A DNA stretch of 43,378 nt from Bacteroidales bacterium (GTDB lineage: Bacteria; Bacteroidota; Bacteroidia; Bacteroidales; Bacteroidaceae): NCBI GenBank assembly GCA_030532685.1, contig JAUNKN010000017.1:1-43378 (forward strand), written 5' to 3'. This document shows, piece by piece, positions 9,533 to 18,798 of this stretch. The stretch's first letter is position 1. The number at the start of each line of letters is the position of its first letter. A program made the position numbers and the translations under genes. The notes beneath the pieces were generated by a model. It worked only from the letters and a program-made list of their open reading frames with translations. It searched no databases and was not told where the DNA came from.

Positions 9533-10864
9533 ATGCAATCCATTCGCTTAGAACTCAACAACGCCACCTCCTTTCTCGCAGATGGCGCTCTCGAACAAGT
9601 AAAGGCTGCTGTGCCTGCCGCACAACAGGCCCTCGAACAGGGCACTTGCCTCGGCAACGACTTCTTGGGTTGGCTACACCTGCCTTCGAGCATCACCCCC
9701 GACTTCTTGAACCAAATCAAGGCTTGCGCGCAAACCCTGCGTGAGAACTGCGACACCATCGTCGTGGCAGGCATCGGCGGCTCGTACCTCGGTGCACGTG
9801 CCGTGATTGAGGCATTGGGCAACCAGTTTGAGTGGCTCACCAACGATGGTACAAACCCCATCATCCTCTTTGCTGGCAACAACATCGGCGAGGACTATCT
9901 CTTCGAACTGCAAGCTCACTTGCGCGGCCGTCGTTTTGGCGTCATCAATATTTCTAAGAGCGGTACCACGACTGAAACGGCCTTGGCCTTCCGCCTCTTG
10001 AAGAAGCAGTGCGAGGACGAGCGTGGCAAGGAAGTGGCACGCAAGGTCATCGTGGCCGTGACCGATGCCAAGCGTGGTGCTGCCCGCATCACAGCCGACC
10101 AAGAGGGCTATGCTTCCTTTATTATCCCCGACAACGTGGGCGGTCGCTTCTCGGTGCTCACGCCTGTGGGCTTGCTCCCCATCGCTTGTGCAGGCTTCGA
10201 TATCGAAGCGCTCGTGCGCGGTGCGGCCGACATGGAACGCGAATGCCAGTCGGACGACAACATCTGCACGCAGTATGCCGCCGTGCGCAACGCCCTCTAT
10301 CGTGCTGGTAAGAAGATAGAAATCCTCGTGAACTACCAACCCAAGCTCCACTACATGAACGAGTGGTGGAAGCAACTCTATGGCGAGAGTGAGGGCAAGG
10401 ACGGCGTGGGCATCTTCCCCGCAGCTGTCGACTTCTCGACCGACCTCCACTCCATGGGGCAGTGGATTCAAGATGGCGAACGTACGATTTTTGAAACCGT
10501 GATTTCGGTCGAAAATCCTCGCCACACGCTCCTCTTCCCCCACGATGAGGAAAACCTCGACGGCCTGAACTTCTTGGCGGGCAAGCGCGTGGACGAGGTG
10601 AACAAAATGGCCGAACTCGGCACACTCTTGGCGCACGTGGACGGTGGAGTGCCCAATATGCGCGTCGTGATGCCCGAACTCAATGAGTACTACCTTGGTC
10701 AGCTCATCTACTTTTTCGAGCGTGCTTGCGGCGTGAGCGGTTTGCTGCTCGGCATCAACCCCTTCGACCAGCCTGGAGTTGAAGCCTACAAGAAGAATAT
10801 GTTTGCCCTGCTCGGTAAACCTGGTTTTGAAAAAGAAACCGAAGCCATCAAGGCACGCCTATAA
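9533..10864 (+). CDS. pgi: Glucose-6-phosphate isomerase
   Basis: A 443-residue cytosolic enzyme that interconverts glucose 6-phosphate and fructose 6-phosphate. Family motifs are in order: [14 protein letters not shown], the phosphate-binding [13 protein letters not shown], the [14 protein letters not shown] signature, and the C-terminal lysine region [17 protein letters not shown]. The length is that of the short GPI form common in Bacteroidota and Firmicutes. I chose the ATG at 9533 ([15 protein letters not shown]) over an in-frame ATG at 9491 that overlaps the preceding gene. Confidence 0.96.
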   Translation: MQSIRLELNNATSFLADGALEQVKAAVPAAQQALEQGTCLGNDFLGWLHLPSSITPDFLNQIKACAQTLRENCDTIVVAGIGGSYLGARAVIEALGNQFEWLTNDGTNPIILFAGNNIGEDYLFELQAHLRGRRFGVINISKSGTTTETALAFRLLKKQCEDERGKEVARKVIVAVTDAKRGAARITADQEGYASFIIPDNVGGRFSVLTPVGLLPIACAGFDIEALVRGAADMERECQSDDNICTQYAAVRNALYRAGKKIEILVNYQPKLHYMNEWWKQLYGESEGKDGVGIFPAAVDFSTDLHSMGQWIQDGERTIFETVISVENPRHTLLFPHDEENLDGLNFLAGKRVDEVNKMAELGTLLAHVDGGVPNMRVVMPELNEYYLGQLIYFFERACGVSGLLLGINPFDQPGVEAYKKNMFALLGKPGFEKETEAIKARL

Positions 10865-10884
10865 ACGATTTTTTGCTCAGTCTT

Positions 10885-10996
10885 ACCACGAATGGTGTGT
10901 GGAGTTCCTTGCTTTTTGCAACGGTGTGGCCATCCTCTCCGGTCCCACTGCCCAATTGCAAAAGGAGAGAGTGCTCAACGACACGCCATTCGTGGT
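10885..10996. repeat. Long imperfect inverted repeat after pgi
   Basis: A 16-nt arm (10885-10900, ACCACGAATGGTGTGT) pairs with 10981-10996 with one mismatch that would be a G-U pair in RNA. A nested pairing CTTTTTGCAA (10912-10921) with TTGCAAAAG (10956-10964) lies inside. The right arm is followed by CGTTTTATC, so it could terminate pgi transcription. The 80-nt interior is unusually long for a terminator, so a folded RNA or a small palindromic insertion is an alternative. Confidence 0.6.
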
Positions 10997-11026
10997 CGTT
11001 TTATCTTCGAAATCCTTACTTGATTT

Positions 11027-11800
11027 ATGCTGAATTTATCTGCCCTCTTTGCTTCCTATTGGAATTCCTTGCCTACACAGGCACAGGCTGCTCGTGCAGC
11101 GGGTTGGGAGCTCTCACTGCCTTTCCTGCCTATCAAGGCTGTGCTGTTTGATATGGATGGGGTGCTTTTTGACTCCATGCCCCTCCATGCCGAATCGTGG
11201 GCAAGCACCTGCCGGGCAGTAGGATGGGTCATGAGCGAAGAGGAGGTCTATATGAACGAAGGGCGCACGGCTCATTCGACCATCAATATGCTCACGCAAC
11301 GGCAATTTGGCCGTGATACTCATGCCGAGGAAGTGGCGCACATTTACGCGCTGAAGTGTGAGCGTTTCAACCGGCATCCCGAAGCACCCAAAATGCCGGG
11401 TGCCAACGAAGTGTTGCAGGTGGTGAAGCAGGCGGGCAAAAGTATTGTCGTCGTAACGGGAAGTGGACAAGCCAGTCTGTTGGAGCGATTGACGAGTCAC
11501 TATCCTGGATTTTTCGATCCCGCTCGTGTGGTTTCGTCCAAAGATGTACAGCACGGTAAGCCCCATCCTGAGCCCTACCTCATGGGGTTGGAAAAAGCGG
11601 GCCACTTGCATCCTTGGGAAGCTATCGTGGTAGAGAATGCGCCGCTGGGAGTGCGCGCGGCGGTGGCGGCAGGCTGCTTTACAATAGCCGTCAATACAGG
11701 GCCACTTGCTCCTTCGGTGTTGGCCGATGAGGGAGCGCACCTTGTGCTTTCCTCTATGCACGAATTGGCCGAAGTACTTCCCACTTTGCTTCACCCCTAA
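11027..11800 (+). CDS. HAD family hydrolase (beta-phosphoglucomutase-like)
   Basis: A 257-residue haloacid-dehalogenase-fold phosphatase or phosphomutase. Motif I is AVLFDMDGVLFDSMP with the nucleophile Asp and the acid/base Asp two residues on. Motif II is VVTGSGQ, and motifs III/IV run from KDVQHGKPHPEPYL to VVENAPLGVRAAVAAG. The four-helix cap inserted after motif I places it with the beta-phosphoglucomutase/DOG-like subgroup. The exact substrate (sugar phosphate) is unknown. The roughly 36-residue stretch before motif I resembles the extension seen in Bacteroidota homologues, so I keep the start at 11027. dprA follows after 13 nt. Confidence 0.85.
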   Translation: MLNLSALFASYWNSLPTQAQAARAAGWELSLPFLPIKAVLFDMDGVLFDSMPLHAESWASTCRAVGWVMSEEEVYMNEGRTAHSTINMLTQRQFGRDTHAEEVAHIYALKCERFNRHPEAPKMPGANEVLQVVKQAGKSIVVVTGSGQASLLERLTSHYPGFFDPARVVSSKDVQHGKPHPEPYLMGLEKAGHLHPWEAIVVENAPLGVRAAVAAGCFTIAVNTGPLAPSVLADEGAHLVLSSMHELAEVLPTLLHP

Positions 11801-11813
11801 ATGCCTCGTACTT

Positions 11814-12932
11814 ATGCTTCACAGCATCGCTCTCACCTTTTTGCGTGGTATCACGCAGGGGCAAGCGCTGGAGTTGTTGCGACACCTGCCCTCGATACAG
11901 CTACTTTTTGATAGTCCCGATGAGGCTTTGTCGGAACTTCATCCGCAGGCGCGCTTGCGCATTTCTGCGGCACTTCGGGAGCACCGCAGCGAAGCTTTGG
12001 AACGTGCAGCAGCCGAAGTGGAATTTTGTGAGCGTCATGGCATAGCGGTGCTTCCCATCACTTCGGCGGCCTATCCGCAGCGTTTGGCCGAATGTCCCGA
12101 TGCACCGGCAGTGCTCTACTATCGGGGCACGGCATGTTGGGATGTGCAGCATGTTCTCTCTATCGTGGGTACTCGTCGCATCACGCCCTATGGCAAGGAT
12201 ATTTGCCAGCAGTTGGTGGGCGAGTTGGCGCAACGGCTTCCCGATGTGCTCATTGTGAGTGGTCTGGCCTATGGAGTAGATGTGCATGCCCATCGCGCTT
12301 GTTTGGCACATGGCGTGTCTACGGTGGGGGTGCTTGCGCATGGCTTGGATCAGATCTATCCCAGTAGTCATCGCGAAACAGCCAAGGCCATGCTCAATAA
12401 CGGAGGCTTGCTCACGGAATATGCCAGAGGCACTCGCCCTTTGGCGGGACATTTTGTGCGGCGTAATCGTATCGTGGCAGGTCTTTCCGATGCGACGATT
12501 GTTGTGGAAAGTGCCGATAAGGGAGGTGCGCTCATCACGGCACGCCTTGCGAGCGACTATCATCGCCTTGTTGCGGCTTTTCCTGGACGAGTTGGCGACC
12601 CTTACAGCGTGGGCTGCAACCGATTGATTCGCGAGCAGAATGCTGCGTTAATTACTTCGGCGGCCGACTTGCTTGACGTCTTGGGTTGGGCTTCGCCTGC
12701 AACCACGACTCCTGCAGTTCAGCTCGATTTGTTTCCGACGCTCAATGCTGAGCAACAGCGCGTGGTCGATGCCTTGCGCGCTACCGATGGGCTGAGTGTG
12801 GCGCAATTGTGTGTTCGTACTAATTTGGAACAGAGTGTACTCCATGCTCAGTTGTTTGAATTGGAAATGTCGGGTGTGGTGCAACTCTTGGCAGGTGGTT
12901 TGTATCGTTTGCTTCCTCAGGTGCATCCTTGA
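11814..12932 (+). CDS. dprA: DNA-processing protein DprA
   Basis: A 372-residue RecA-loading protein that protects incoming single-stranded DNA in natural transformation. It has an N-terminal helix-hairpin-helix/SAM-like part, then the Rossmann-fold core. Core motifs are SIVGTRRITPYG, VSGLAYGVDVHAHRACL, GLDQIYPSSHR, FVRRNRIVAGLSDATIVVES and KGGALITARLA. A C-terminal winged-helix (DGLSVAQLCVRTNLEQSVLH) closes the protein. The start MLHSIALTFLRG at 11814 fits family N termini; the frame is open further upstream but overlaps the HAD gene. Confidence 0.94.
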   Translation: MLHSIALTFLRGITQGQALELLRHLPSIQLLFDSPDEALSELHPQARLRISAALREHRSEALERAAAEVEFCERHGIAVLPITSAAYPQRLAECPDAPAVLYYRGTACWDVQHVLSIVGTRRITPYGKDICQQLVGELAQRLPDVLIVSGLAYGVDVHAHRACLAHGVSTVGVLAHGLDQIYPSSHRETAKAMLNNGGLLTEYARGTRPLAGHFVRRNRIVAGLSDATIVVESADKGGALITARLASDYHRLVAAFPGRVGDPYSVGCNRLIREQNAALITSAADLLDVLGWASPATTTPAVQLDLFPTLNAEQQRVVDALRATDGLSVAQLCVRTNLEQSVLHAQLFELEMSGVVQLLAGGLYRLLPQVHP

Positions 12933-13033
12933 ATGTGCGTGATGTGTTGATGCGATGAGTGTTGGACAGGCTTTGAGAAGGAGAGCCGAGAATCCAGAAG
13001 GGATAAAGAGGAGCAGGCTTGCTCAAAGAAATA

Positions 13034-13070
13034 CAAGAGGCAGTGTCGAGCATTTCGACACTGCCTCTTG
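13034..13070 (-). terminator. Hairpin terminator between dprA and cmk
   Basis: A perfect 16-bp stem (13034-13049 with 13055-13070, arm CAAGAGGCAGTGTCGA) has a 5-nt loop. Minus-strand transcription would run from the stem into TATTTCTTT, so it best fits the cmk end at 13102. The genes converge, so it can serve dprA too. Confidence 0.75.
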
Positions 13071-13101
13071 CGTGGGCATAGAAACTATTTGGGGAGGGTG
13101 T

Positions 13102-13794
13102 TTACTCGGCGACCACGCGCTGATATTGTTGCAACAACCACGCGCTCTGTTCTTCGCGTGTGAGCTGTGAATTGTCGAGTACGAGAGCATCGTCGGCTTG
13201 ACGAAGTGGGTTGAGTGCACGGTGCGAGTCGATATAATCGCGCTCCTCCACGTTTTTCAGGATTTCTTCGTAGCTCGCAGGCATTCCTTTGGCTTGCAAC
13301 TCGTCGTAGCGACGCTGGGCGCGCACGGAAGCCGAAGCTGTTACGAAAATCTTGAGTTCAGCATCGGGAAATACGGCCGTACCGATATCTCTTCCGTCCA
13401 TCACGATTCCTTTTTGCTGGCCCATCTGCTGTTGGAGGAGGGTCATGGCGTGGCGCACGCAGGGAAGTGCTGCAACAGGGCTTACATGTTGGCTCACTTC
13501 GATGCTACGTATGGCTTGCTCGATGCACTCATCTCCCAAATAGGTGAGGGGCAAATGAGTGTCGGGATCCAAGCGGAAGTTTACATGAATGTTTGGGAGT
13601 TGGCGCTCGAGAGCTTCCTCTTTGATGCTGCCGTCGGGCAGAAAAAGCTCGTTGCGTAGGGCATAGAGCGTGACGGCACGATACATGGCACCGCTGTCTA
13701 CGTAGATATATCCAATCTGTTGAGCCAGTTGCTTGGCCATCGTGCTTTTTCCACAAGAGCTGTGGCCGTCGATGGCGATGACGATTTTTTTCAT
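13102..13794 (-). CDS. cmk: Cytidylate kinase
   Basis: A 230-residue enzyme that phosphorylates CMP and dCMP with ATP. The P-loop GHSSCGKST lies near the N terminus. The CMP-binding [13 protein letters not shown] and the [31 protein letters not shown] segment with the LID arginines are all present. The ATG at 13794 ([16 protein letters not shown]) is the natural start; a longer frame adds 12 unlike residues. The gene lies 46 nt after porX on the same strand and is probably co-transcribed with it. Confidence 0.95.
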   Translation of the reverse strand: MKKIVIAIDGHSSCGKSTMAKQLAQQIGYIYVDSGAMYRAVTLYALRNELFLPDGSIKEEALERQLPNIHVNFRLDPDTHLPLTYLGDECIEQAIRSIEVSQHVSPVAALPCVRHAMTLLQQQMGQQKGIVMDGRDIGTAVFPDAELKIFVTASASVRAQRRYDELQAKGMPASYEEILKNVEERDYIDSHRALNPLRQADDALVLDNSQLTREEQSAWLLQQYQRVVAE

Positions 13795-13840
13795 GGGGAT
13801 GGTGCTGAAAGTAAAAGAAGATGAGAGCACAAAAATATCA

Positions 13841-15391
13841 CTACTTGCCTCGCATCGTGATGAGGGGAACGATCATTTCTTCCATCGATATGCCTCCGTG
13901 TTGGAAGGTGTCGCGATAGTATTGCACGTAGTGGTTGTAGTTGTTGGGATAGGCAAAGAAATGTGTGCCGAGTGCGAAAATGTAGGTGGTAGAGAGATTG
14001 GGTGCTGGGAGTAGGAGGCGGCGAGGTTCTTTGACTTCGTAAACCTCCTTGGCTGCATAGCTCAGATTTTTTCCCAGTTTGTAGCGCAAATTGGTATTGA
14101 CATTGCGGTCGCCTACAACCTTGGTAGGTTCGTCTACGCGGATAGAGCCATGGTCGGTGGTCAGAATAATGTCGGCACCTGACTGCGCCAAGCGTTTGAA
14201 AAGTTCACGCACCGCTGTATGGCGAAACCAAGAGAGCGTGATGCTGCGATAGGCAGCTTCATTGGAGGCCAATTCGCGAACCATGCGACTTTCAGTGCGG
14301 GCGTGGGAGAGAATGTCGATGAAATTGATGACGAGGACATTTAGCTCGTACTGCGCGAGTGTTCCAAAATTGTGAAGTAGCTTTTCGACTGCTTGAGAAT
14401 CGTTGAGCTTGTGGTAAGAATAGCTTTCGCGACGACGGTAGCGCGCTAAGAGTTGTCCGATGAGGGCTTCCTCGTTTTGGTTCTTGCTTTCGTCCTCGTC
14501 CTCCTCCACCCATAATTCGGGGTATCGCTCCTTGATGTGTAGCGGCATGAGTCCAGAGAGCAAGGCATTGCGTGCATATTGCGTGGCGGTAGGGAGAATG
14601 CCGTAGTAGAGATTTTCGTCGATATCGAAGTCGTCGGCCAGCGCTTCCGAGAGCACACGCCACTGATCGTAGCGAAAATTGTCCATCACGAGCAAAACTA
14701 CGCGACGCCCTTCGCTGAGGCGTGGAAAGACGGTGTGTCGCAGCACTTCGTGGCTCAACAGCGGACGCCCTTCTGCATCGGGTTGTCCTATCCACTGTTC
14801 ATAGTGCTTACGGATGAACTTGGCAAATTGTTGATTGGCCTCGCTCTTTTGCATGCGTAGCATTTCGCTCATTGCAGGGTCGGCCGCATCGGCCAGCTGT
14901 AGCTCCCAATGTACAAGTCGTCGGTAGAGCTCTTTCCAGGCTTCGGCATCGCGGGTTTCGTCGATTTGTAGCGAAAGTTGTGCAAAGGCCTGTCGATAGT
15001 TTGTTTCGGTTTGCTCTTGAACGATGTCGCGCTGGTGCAAATTTTTCTTGAGGGTGAGCAAAATCTGCATCGGATTGACGGGTTTCAAGAGGTAGTCGGC
15101 AATTTTGGCTCCGATGGCTTGGTCCATCAAATCCTCGGCTTCGTTTTTGGTCACCATAACCACGGGTAACGTGGGTTGCAAATCCTTAATAGCACTCAAA
15201 GTTTCTAGTCCCGAAAGCCCTGGCATATTCTCGTCGAGCAGCACAAGGTCGAAGGTTTGTGATTGACACAATTCAATCGCATCGCGGCCGTTGGTCGCGG
15301 TGCTCACTTCGTAGTCGCGCTTTTCGAGAAAAAGGCAGTGGGGGCGGAGCAGGTCGATTTCATCGTCGACCCAAAGGAGGCGAGCTATCAT
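13841..15391 (-). CDS. porX: Type IX secretion response regulator PorX (receiver plus PglZ domain)
   Basis: A 516-residue two-domain protein. Residues 1-120 form a CheY-like receiver with the acidic pair VDDE at 8-11, phospho-acceptor D53 in [10 protein letters not shown], and the [10 protein letters not shown] segment. The rest is a PglZ-type alkaline-phosphatase-superfamily domain with metal-site motifs [23 protein letters not shown] and [14 protein letters not shown]. PorX is known to control T9SS genes with the sensor PorY and the sigma factor SigP, and its PglZ domain is a zinc-dependent phosphodiesterase acting on cyclic oligonucleotides. Length and both domains match. The PglZ domain might suggest a BREX defence system, but no BREX partner lies nearby. 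Confidence 0.94.
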   Translation of the reverse strand: MIARLLWVDDEIDLLRPHCLFLEKRDYEVSTATNGRDAIELCQSQTFDLVLLDENMPGLSGLETLSAIKDLQPTLPVVMVTKNEAEDLMDQAIGAKIADYLLKPVNPMQILLTLKKNLHQRDIVQEQTETNYRQAFAQLSLQIDETRDAEAWKELYRRLVHWELQLADAADPAMSEMLRMQKSEANQQFAKFIRKHYEQWIGQPDAEGRPLLSHEVLRHTVFPRLSEGRRVVLLVMDNFRYDQWRVLSEALADDFDIDENLYYGILPTATQYARNALLSGLMPLHIKERYPELWVEEDEDESKNQNEEALIGQLLARYRRRESYSYHKLNDSQAVEKLLHNFGTLAQYELNVLVINFIDILSHARTESRMVRELASNEAAYRSITLSWFRHTAVRELFKRLAQSGADIILTTDHGSIRVDEPTKVVGDRNVNTNLRYKLGKNLSYAAKEVYEVKEPRRLLLPAPNLSTTYIFALGTHFFAYPNNYNHYVQYYRDTFQHGGISMEEMIVPLITMRGK

Positions 15392-15414
15392 GGCGGTGGA
15401 GAATTTGTGGAAGA

Positions 15415-15445
15415 CAAAGGTAGCGTTTTCCTCAGAAATGAGCAA
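15415..15445 (-). promoter_or_regulatory. Promoter of porX
   Basis: The minus strand shows TTG (15445-15443), a 20-nt spacer and TACCTTTG (15422-15415), a full match to the Bacteroidota sigma-70-type consensus. It lies 23 nt upstream of the porX start codon and just past the tRNA terminator, so porX is transcribed separately from the tRNAs. Confidence 0.65.
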
Positions 15446-15460
15446 GAACAGCAAGAATGC

Positions 15461-15502
15461 AAAAAAAAAGAAGTCTTCTCACCGAATGGTAAGAAGACTT
15501 CT
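15461..15502 (-). terminator. Terminator of the tRNA-Val pair
   Basis: A 15-nt stem (15488-15502 with 15469-15483, one mismatch) closes a 4-nt loop and on the minus strand runs straight into a T9 tract. It lies directly after the second tRNA and before the porX promoter, as a strong intrinsic terminator. Confidence 0.88.
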
Positions 15503-15509
15503 GTGTGAG

Positions 15510-15584
15510 TGGGCGCTGACGGATTCGAACCGCCGACCCTCTGCTTGTAAGGCAGACGCTCTGAACCAGCTGAGCTAAGCGCCC
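15510..15584 (-). tRNA. tRNA-Val (anticodon UAC)
   Basis: A 75-nt cloverleaf on the minus strand. The acceptor stem is GGGCGCT/AGCGCCC with discriminator A, and CCA is not encoded. The anticodon stem TCTGC/GCAGA closes the loop CTTACAA, giving anticodon UAC (valine). The T arm contains GGTTCGAATCC. It is identical in sequence to the copy 43 nt upstream and is followed by a strong terminator. Confidence 0.97.
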
Positions 15585-15627
15585 TCACGATGTTTCACCC
15601 TGCAACTGAGAGATAGGAGTTTGGAAG

Positions 15628-15702
15628 TGGGCGCTGACGGATTCGAACCGCCGACCCTCTGCTTGTAAGGCAGACGCTCTGAACCAGCTGAGCTAAGCGC
15701 CC
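15628..15702 (-). tRNA. tRNA-Val (anticodon UAC), second copy
   Basis: A 75-nt cloverleaf identical to the copy at 15510-15584, with the same UAC anticodon and discriminator A. It is the promoter-proximal gene of the two-tRNA transcript. Confidence 0.97.
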
Positions 15703-15720
15703 TTGCTCTCAATTGCGATG

Positions 15721-15751
15721 CAAAGGTAGGTACTTTTTCTGAAACCTCCAA
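15721..15751 (-). promoter_or_regulatory. Promoter of the tRNA-Val pair
   Basis: The minus strand shows TTG (15751-15749), a 20-nt spacer and TACCTTTG (15728-15721). This is a consensus Bacteroidota promoter ending 18 nt before the first tRNA. Confidence 0.75.
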
Positions 15752-16121
15752 GAACCACGCATACTTTTTTTGAAAAACGGCCCGATTTTCTGTTTCGTGG
15801 AGTTTGAAATACCCAGAAATGCTAAGTCGAACGAGCGTTTCTTTGTGTGATTGCAGGATTTGGAAGGAATAGTAAGGTCTTGAGGAAAGGGAGAAAAATA
15901 TGGAGGATGCGGTGCTAAAATCGTGAAGACGTACGAAGAAATAGCGATAAACAGAGAGCGTACCGATATTATTGTGTACCTTTGCTTGGGCTTAGAAAGG
16001 CGAGAACAGCGTGTGAGGGGACTTGTGGCAGAGGCTATAGTTCATAGCTCCTACGGGAGGAAGCACACCGAAGCAGAAGTAAGAGTCTTTCGGCCTTTTA
16101 CATTACATATATGGTTTGATT
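15752..16121. other. Intergenic region upstream of lolD
   Basis: About 370 nt without a supported gene. A plus-strand TACCTTTG at 15977-15984 matches the -7 consensus and could start lolD transcription with a roughly 130-nt leader, though no clear -33 TTG is placed for it. A 74-codon frame from 15923 crosses this -7 box and the lolD start and looks spurious. Confidence 0.5.
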
Positions 16122-16781
16122 ATGATCAATATCTCCAATATCCATAAGCGTTTTGGACAACTTGAAGTGCTGCGCGGCATTGATTTGAGCATAGAAAAGG
16201 GCGAGATTGTGAGCATCGTGGGGCCTTCGGGGGCGGGGAAGACCACCCTTCTACAGGTGATGGGCACCTTGCTGCGTCCCGATGCCGGACAGTTGAGCAT
16301 TGCTGGTACCGATGTGACCCGCTTGGGGACTTCGGCGCTTTCCAGATTTCGCAACGAACACATTGGCTTTGTCTTTCAGTTTCATCAGCTCCTTCCTGAA
16401 TTTACGGCCGAAGAGAACGTGATGATTCCCGCGCTTATCGCTCGCAAGCGCAACTCCGTGGCACGCGAGCGTGCTTTAGAACTGCTCGATTATATGGGCC
16501 TCTCTGAGCGTGCTCAGCACAAACCAGCGGCACTCTCGGGAGGCGAAAAGCAACGAGTGGCAGTGGCTCGTGCGCTGATGAACCAACCCGACATCATTTT
16601 TGCCGATGAGCCCACGGGAGCGCTCGATACTCGCAATCGTAGTGAATTGCACGACCTCTTTTTTCGTTTGCGTGAGGATTTGGGACAAACTTTCGTTATT
16701 GTCACGCACGACGAAGAACTCTCTCGCCTCACCGATCGCTGCATTCACCTTATTGATGGACAAATAGATGCTTCTTTATGA
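16122..16781 (+). CDS. ABC transporter ATP-binding protein (LolD-like)
   Basis: A 219-residue ATPase of the MacB/LolD class, which powers lipoprotein release or related export with a FtsX-like permease. The Walker [10 protein letters not shown] is near residues 34-42. The Q-loop [16 protein letters not shown], the ABC signature [15 protein letters not shown], Walker [13 protein letters not shown] and the switch His in VIVTHDEE are all present. The length equals LolD (about 220). I take the ATG at 16122 ([12 protein letters not shown]) as the start; an upstream TTG adds two residues. Its stop overlaps the next gene in an ATGA arrangement. No permease gene is adjacent, so the partner must lie elsewhere. 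Confidence 0.85.
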   Translation: MINISNIHKRFGQLEVLRGIDLSIEKGEIVSIVGPSGAGKTTLLQVMGTLLRPDAGQLSIAGTDVTRLGTSALSRFRNEHIGFVFQFHQLLPEFTAEENVMIPALIARKRNSVARERALELLDYMGLSERAQHKPAALSGGEKQRVAVARALMNQPDIIFADEPTGALDTRNRSELHDLFFRLREDLGQTFVIVTHDEELSRLTDRCIHLIDGQIDASL

Positions 16782-17617
16782 TTAGACTTGGTGCTTTCAA
16801 TCGACTTCAAATCACTCGCTTCACAGACCACGGCGCCTATGTCGATGGTGGAGAGGTGGGCGAAATACTCATGCCCAAGGCCTATGTGGAGCAAGCTATG
16901 CGTCCAGGCGATGTGCTCGAGCTCTTTGTCTATCTCGACCAGCAAGAACGCCTTGTCGCTACTCCCGAACAGCCTTTGGCGCAAGTCGGCGACTTTGCCT
17001 ATTTGGAAGTGGCTTGGGTCAATGAATATGGTGCTTTCCTCAATTGGGGCGTGATGAAGGACCTTTTTGTTCCTTTCCGTCAGCAAAAACGCTCTATGGA
17101 AGTAGGGGAGAGCTACATCGTTTATGTTTACATCGACGAAGAAACCTCGCGCATTGCTGCTACGGCCAAGGTGGAGCGATACATAGAACCCGCCCGCCTG
17201 ACTCAATATCATCGTGGGCAGGAAGTAGACCTCTTGGTGTGGCAGCGTACGGAGCTGGGATTGAAAGTCATTGTAGACAATAGGTATGCCGGCCTCATTT
17301 ACAACGATGCACTCTATGGTACAGAGCCACGCACCGGCGAGCGTCTGAGAGGAACTGTGGTGACGGTGCGTTCCGATGGGCGTATCGACGTGTCGCTGCA
17401 ACGCATAGGGAAAGGGCGCTTTCGAGATTTTGCCGAGCAGTTGCGCGAGGAGCTGCGTGAAGCCGGAGGTTATCTGCCCTACACCGACCGTTCGGAAGCC
17501 GAGGACATTGCTGAGCGTTTTGCAGTGTCGAAAAAAACTTTTAAGCGAGCGGTGGGCACGTTGTATCGTCAGCGCGAAATCCTCTTGGAAGACAAAGGCA
17601 TTCGGCTGAAAAAATGA
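16778..17617 (+). CDS. S1-like RNA-binding protein, CvfB/YitL family
   Basis: A 279-residue protein with repeated S1/OB domains. The first is [24 protein letters not shown], a second lies around [27 protein letters not shown], and a third around [19 protein letters not shown]-terminal winged-helix ([29 protein letters not shown]) follows. The order matches the CvfB family, which binds RNA and affects virulence-gene expression in Staphylococcus. The role in Bacteroidota is not known. It overlaps the ABC ATPase stop by 4 nt (ATGA) and is therefore translationally coupled. Confidence 0.88.
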   Translation: MIRLGAFNRLQITRFTDHGAYVDGGEVGEILMPKAYVEQAMRPGDVLELFVYLDQQERLVATPEQPLAQVGDFAYLEVAWVNEYGAFLNWGVMKDLFVPFRQQKRSMEVGESYIVYVYIDEETSRIAATAKVERYIEPARLTQYHRGQEVDLLVWQRTELGLKVIVDNRYAGLIYNDALYGTEPRTGERLRGTVVTVRSDGRIDVSLQRIGKGRFRDFAEQLREELREAGGYLPYTDRSEAEDIAERFAVSKKTFKRAVGTLYRQREILLEDKGIRLKK

Positions 17618-17729
17618 TGCACCTTTTGAGGAGGAGGCCTCTTTGTGCACCAGAGAGGGCACAAGCTTAGATTCCTCCTTCTTGATCAGAAAATGTGATT
17701 TTGAAGCAAGCCGTATTTTAGTACAATAA

Positions 17730-17768
17730 AGCAAACGCAGGGTGAGCGCCCTGCGTTTGCTTTTTTTC
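17730..17768 (+). terminator. Strong intrinsic terminator downstream of the CvfB-like gene
   Basis: A 15-bp perfect stem (arm AAAGCAAACGCAGGG pairing with CCCTGCGTTTGCTTT) closes the 6-nt loop TGAGCG and ends in a T7 tract. It isolates the lolD-cvfB transcript from the downstream CRISPR-Cas region. Confidence 0.92.
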
Positions 17769-18126
17769 TTCCTTCAAGGGTACATAAAAATGGGAATGCC
17801 TCGTCTCCCGACGAAACATTCCCTCACAGAACTTATATAGAGATGAAAAAACGATTCTTTTGGCCAGTGTATTCAAAACTAAGGAGTTTTGAAACACGCT
17901 CTGAATCCATTTCAGCGCGAAGATAGAAATAAAAATCGAATATACCAATTTTTTTATGCAGAAAAACATTGCCCTAAATTAAAAAATGAAAGCTAAAACG
18001 TGAGAGTCGCTTCGGCGTGAGATAAGGAAAAAGCGAACAATAGCGAGACGCGGAAATCGGGTGGGGAATGTCGCTGCATTGGGAGTCTTTTTCTCTCACT
18101 CGCTTTTGTAGCTCAGATTTGTCCTC
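17769..18126. other. Intergenic region between the terminator and the repeat element
   Basis: About 360 nt, AT-rich, with no supported gene. Short frames on either strand lack recognisable features, and no CRISPR repeat is seen. Confidence 0.5.
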
Positions 18127-18378
18127 CTACTATAGAGGGTGTTTTTTGCTTCCACTGCTTCCATCTTGTTGTTAATGTGTTGATTTTTAGTGAGGTGAGG
18201 TGTGGAGGCAACATGGATTTTACTTCCATTCTCTTTTTATTTTACCTTCATTTTTGTGGAGGTGAGGTGGGGTTTGAATACACTTCTTAGTCGGTTGTTA
18301 TTCAATGGTTTATAGCTCATGTGGAGGATGTGGAAGCAAAATACAAGTGCAATAAGGAGTAACGCGCGTACGCGCGCG
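18127..18378 (+). repeat. Repeat element with TTCCAC/GTGGAA ends, copy 1
   Basis: This 252-nt element shares its ends and layout with 31801-32096. The left end reads CTTCCACTGCTTCCA (18149-18163) followed shortly by TTGATTTTTAGTG. The right end reads TGTGGAGGATGTGGAAG and then, about 30 nt on, GCGCGTACGCGCGCG (18364-18378). The left and right GTGGAAG motifs form an imperfect terminal inverted repeat. The interior is diverged and differs in length between copies (about 170 versus 203 nt between the end motifs). It looks like a non-coding mobile or palindromic element; I cannot name a known family. Confidence 0.65.
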
Positions 18379-18798
18379 AGAGAAATGGGGGGGAGAAATG
18401 CTTTGAGACTGCGGCGAGAGGTGGAACGATTGTTTCAGTTCCCCTTCTTGAGAAGAGGAACGATTAAAGTGGGAACAATTCTTACGGGAGTGGGAAGGAG
18501 AAAATCCTACGTGGGAAGCAAAAAAATCTACGACGCAGCTAAAAAAACGCGGCTTCGTAGAGAGAAAGAGAAAACGAGACTTCCGTGGCGTTTTGCAGGA
18601 GCGGAGAAAAGTTGAGAGCGCTTGAAAGAAAAAAGAGGGTGGGAGCTTGAAGAGCAGGCAAAGCAAGGAGGTAAAAGGCAAGGAGCTTTGCGAGGTCCTG
18701 AGAGGGCAGGAGAAAGTGCTTGTTGGTGAAAAAATGTTGTTTTTTATTTGGCGCTTAACAACTTATGGCTTACTTTTGTGTTTGAATCAAGTAAGTAT
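18379..18798. other. Intergenic region between the repeat element and tracrRNA
   Basis: About 420 nt with no supported gene; the frames on both strands are rich in Arg, Lys and Ser, without motifs. It contains a minus-strand copy of the dispersed CCCACGTAGGA motif (18501-18536). Confidence 0.45.
18501..18536 (-). repeat. Dispersed CCCACGTAGGA motif
   Basis: Read on the minus strand this segment has GCGTCGTAG near one end and CTTCCCACGTAGGATTTT at the other. The same layout occurs at 43344-43378 in the plus orientation, with about 30 of 36 positions alike. Related shorter copies lie at 7409-7450 and 31726-31749. All are intergenic. Confidence 0.6.

Noticed and set aside
13841..15391. PglZ domain as a possible BREX or other phage-defence component
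   Set aside because: The domain is fused to a receiver domain and has the length of PorX; no BREX partners (BrxL, PglX, BrxC) are near.
15510..15702. The repeated 75-nt segments as a CRISPR-like repeat pair
   Set aside because: They fold as complete tRNA-Val genes with promoter and terminator.
15923..16147. 74-residue frame upstream of lolD
   Set aside because: It contains a promoter-like -7 box and overlaps the lolD start; it has no recognisable motif.
18319..18615. 98-residue plus-strand frame upstream of cas9
   Set aside because: It lies in repeat-derived, Arg/Ser-rich sequence with no start signal or motif; no support as a gene.
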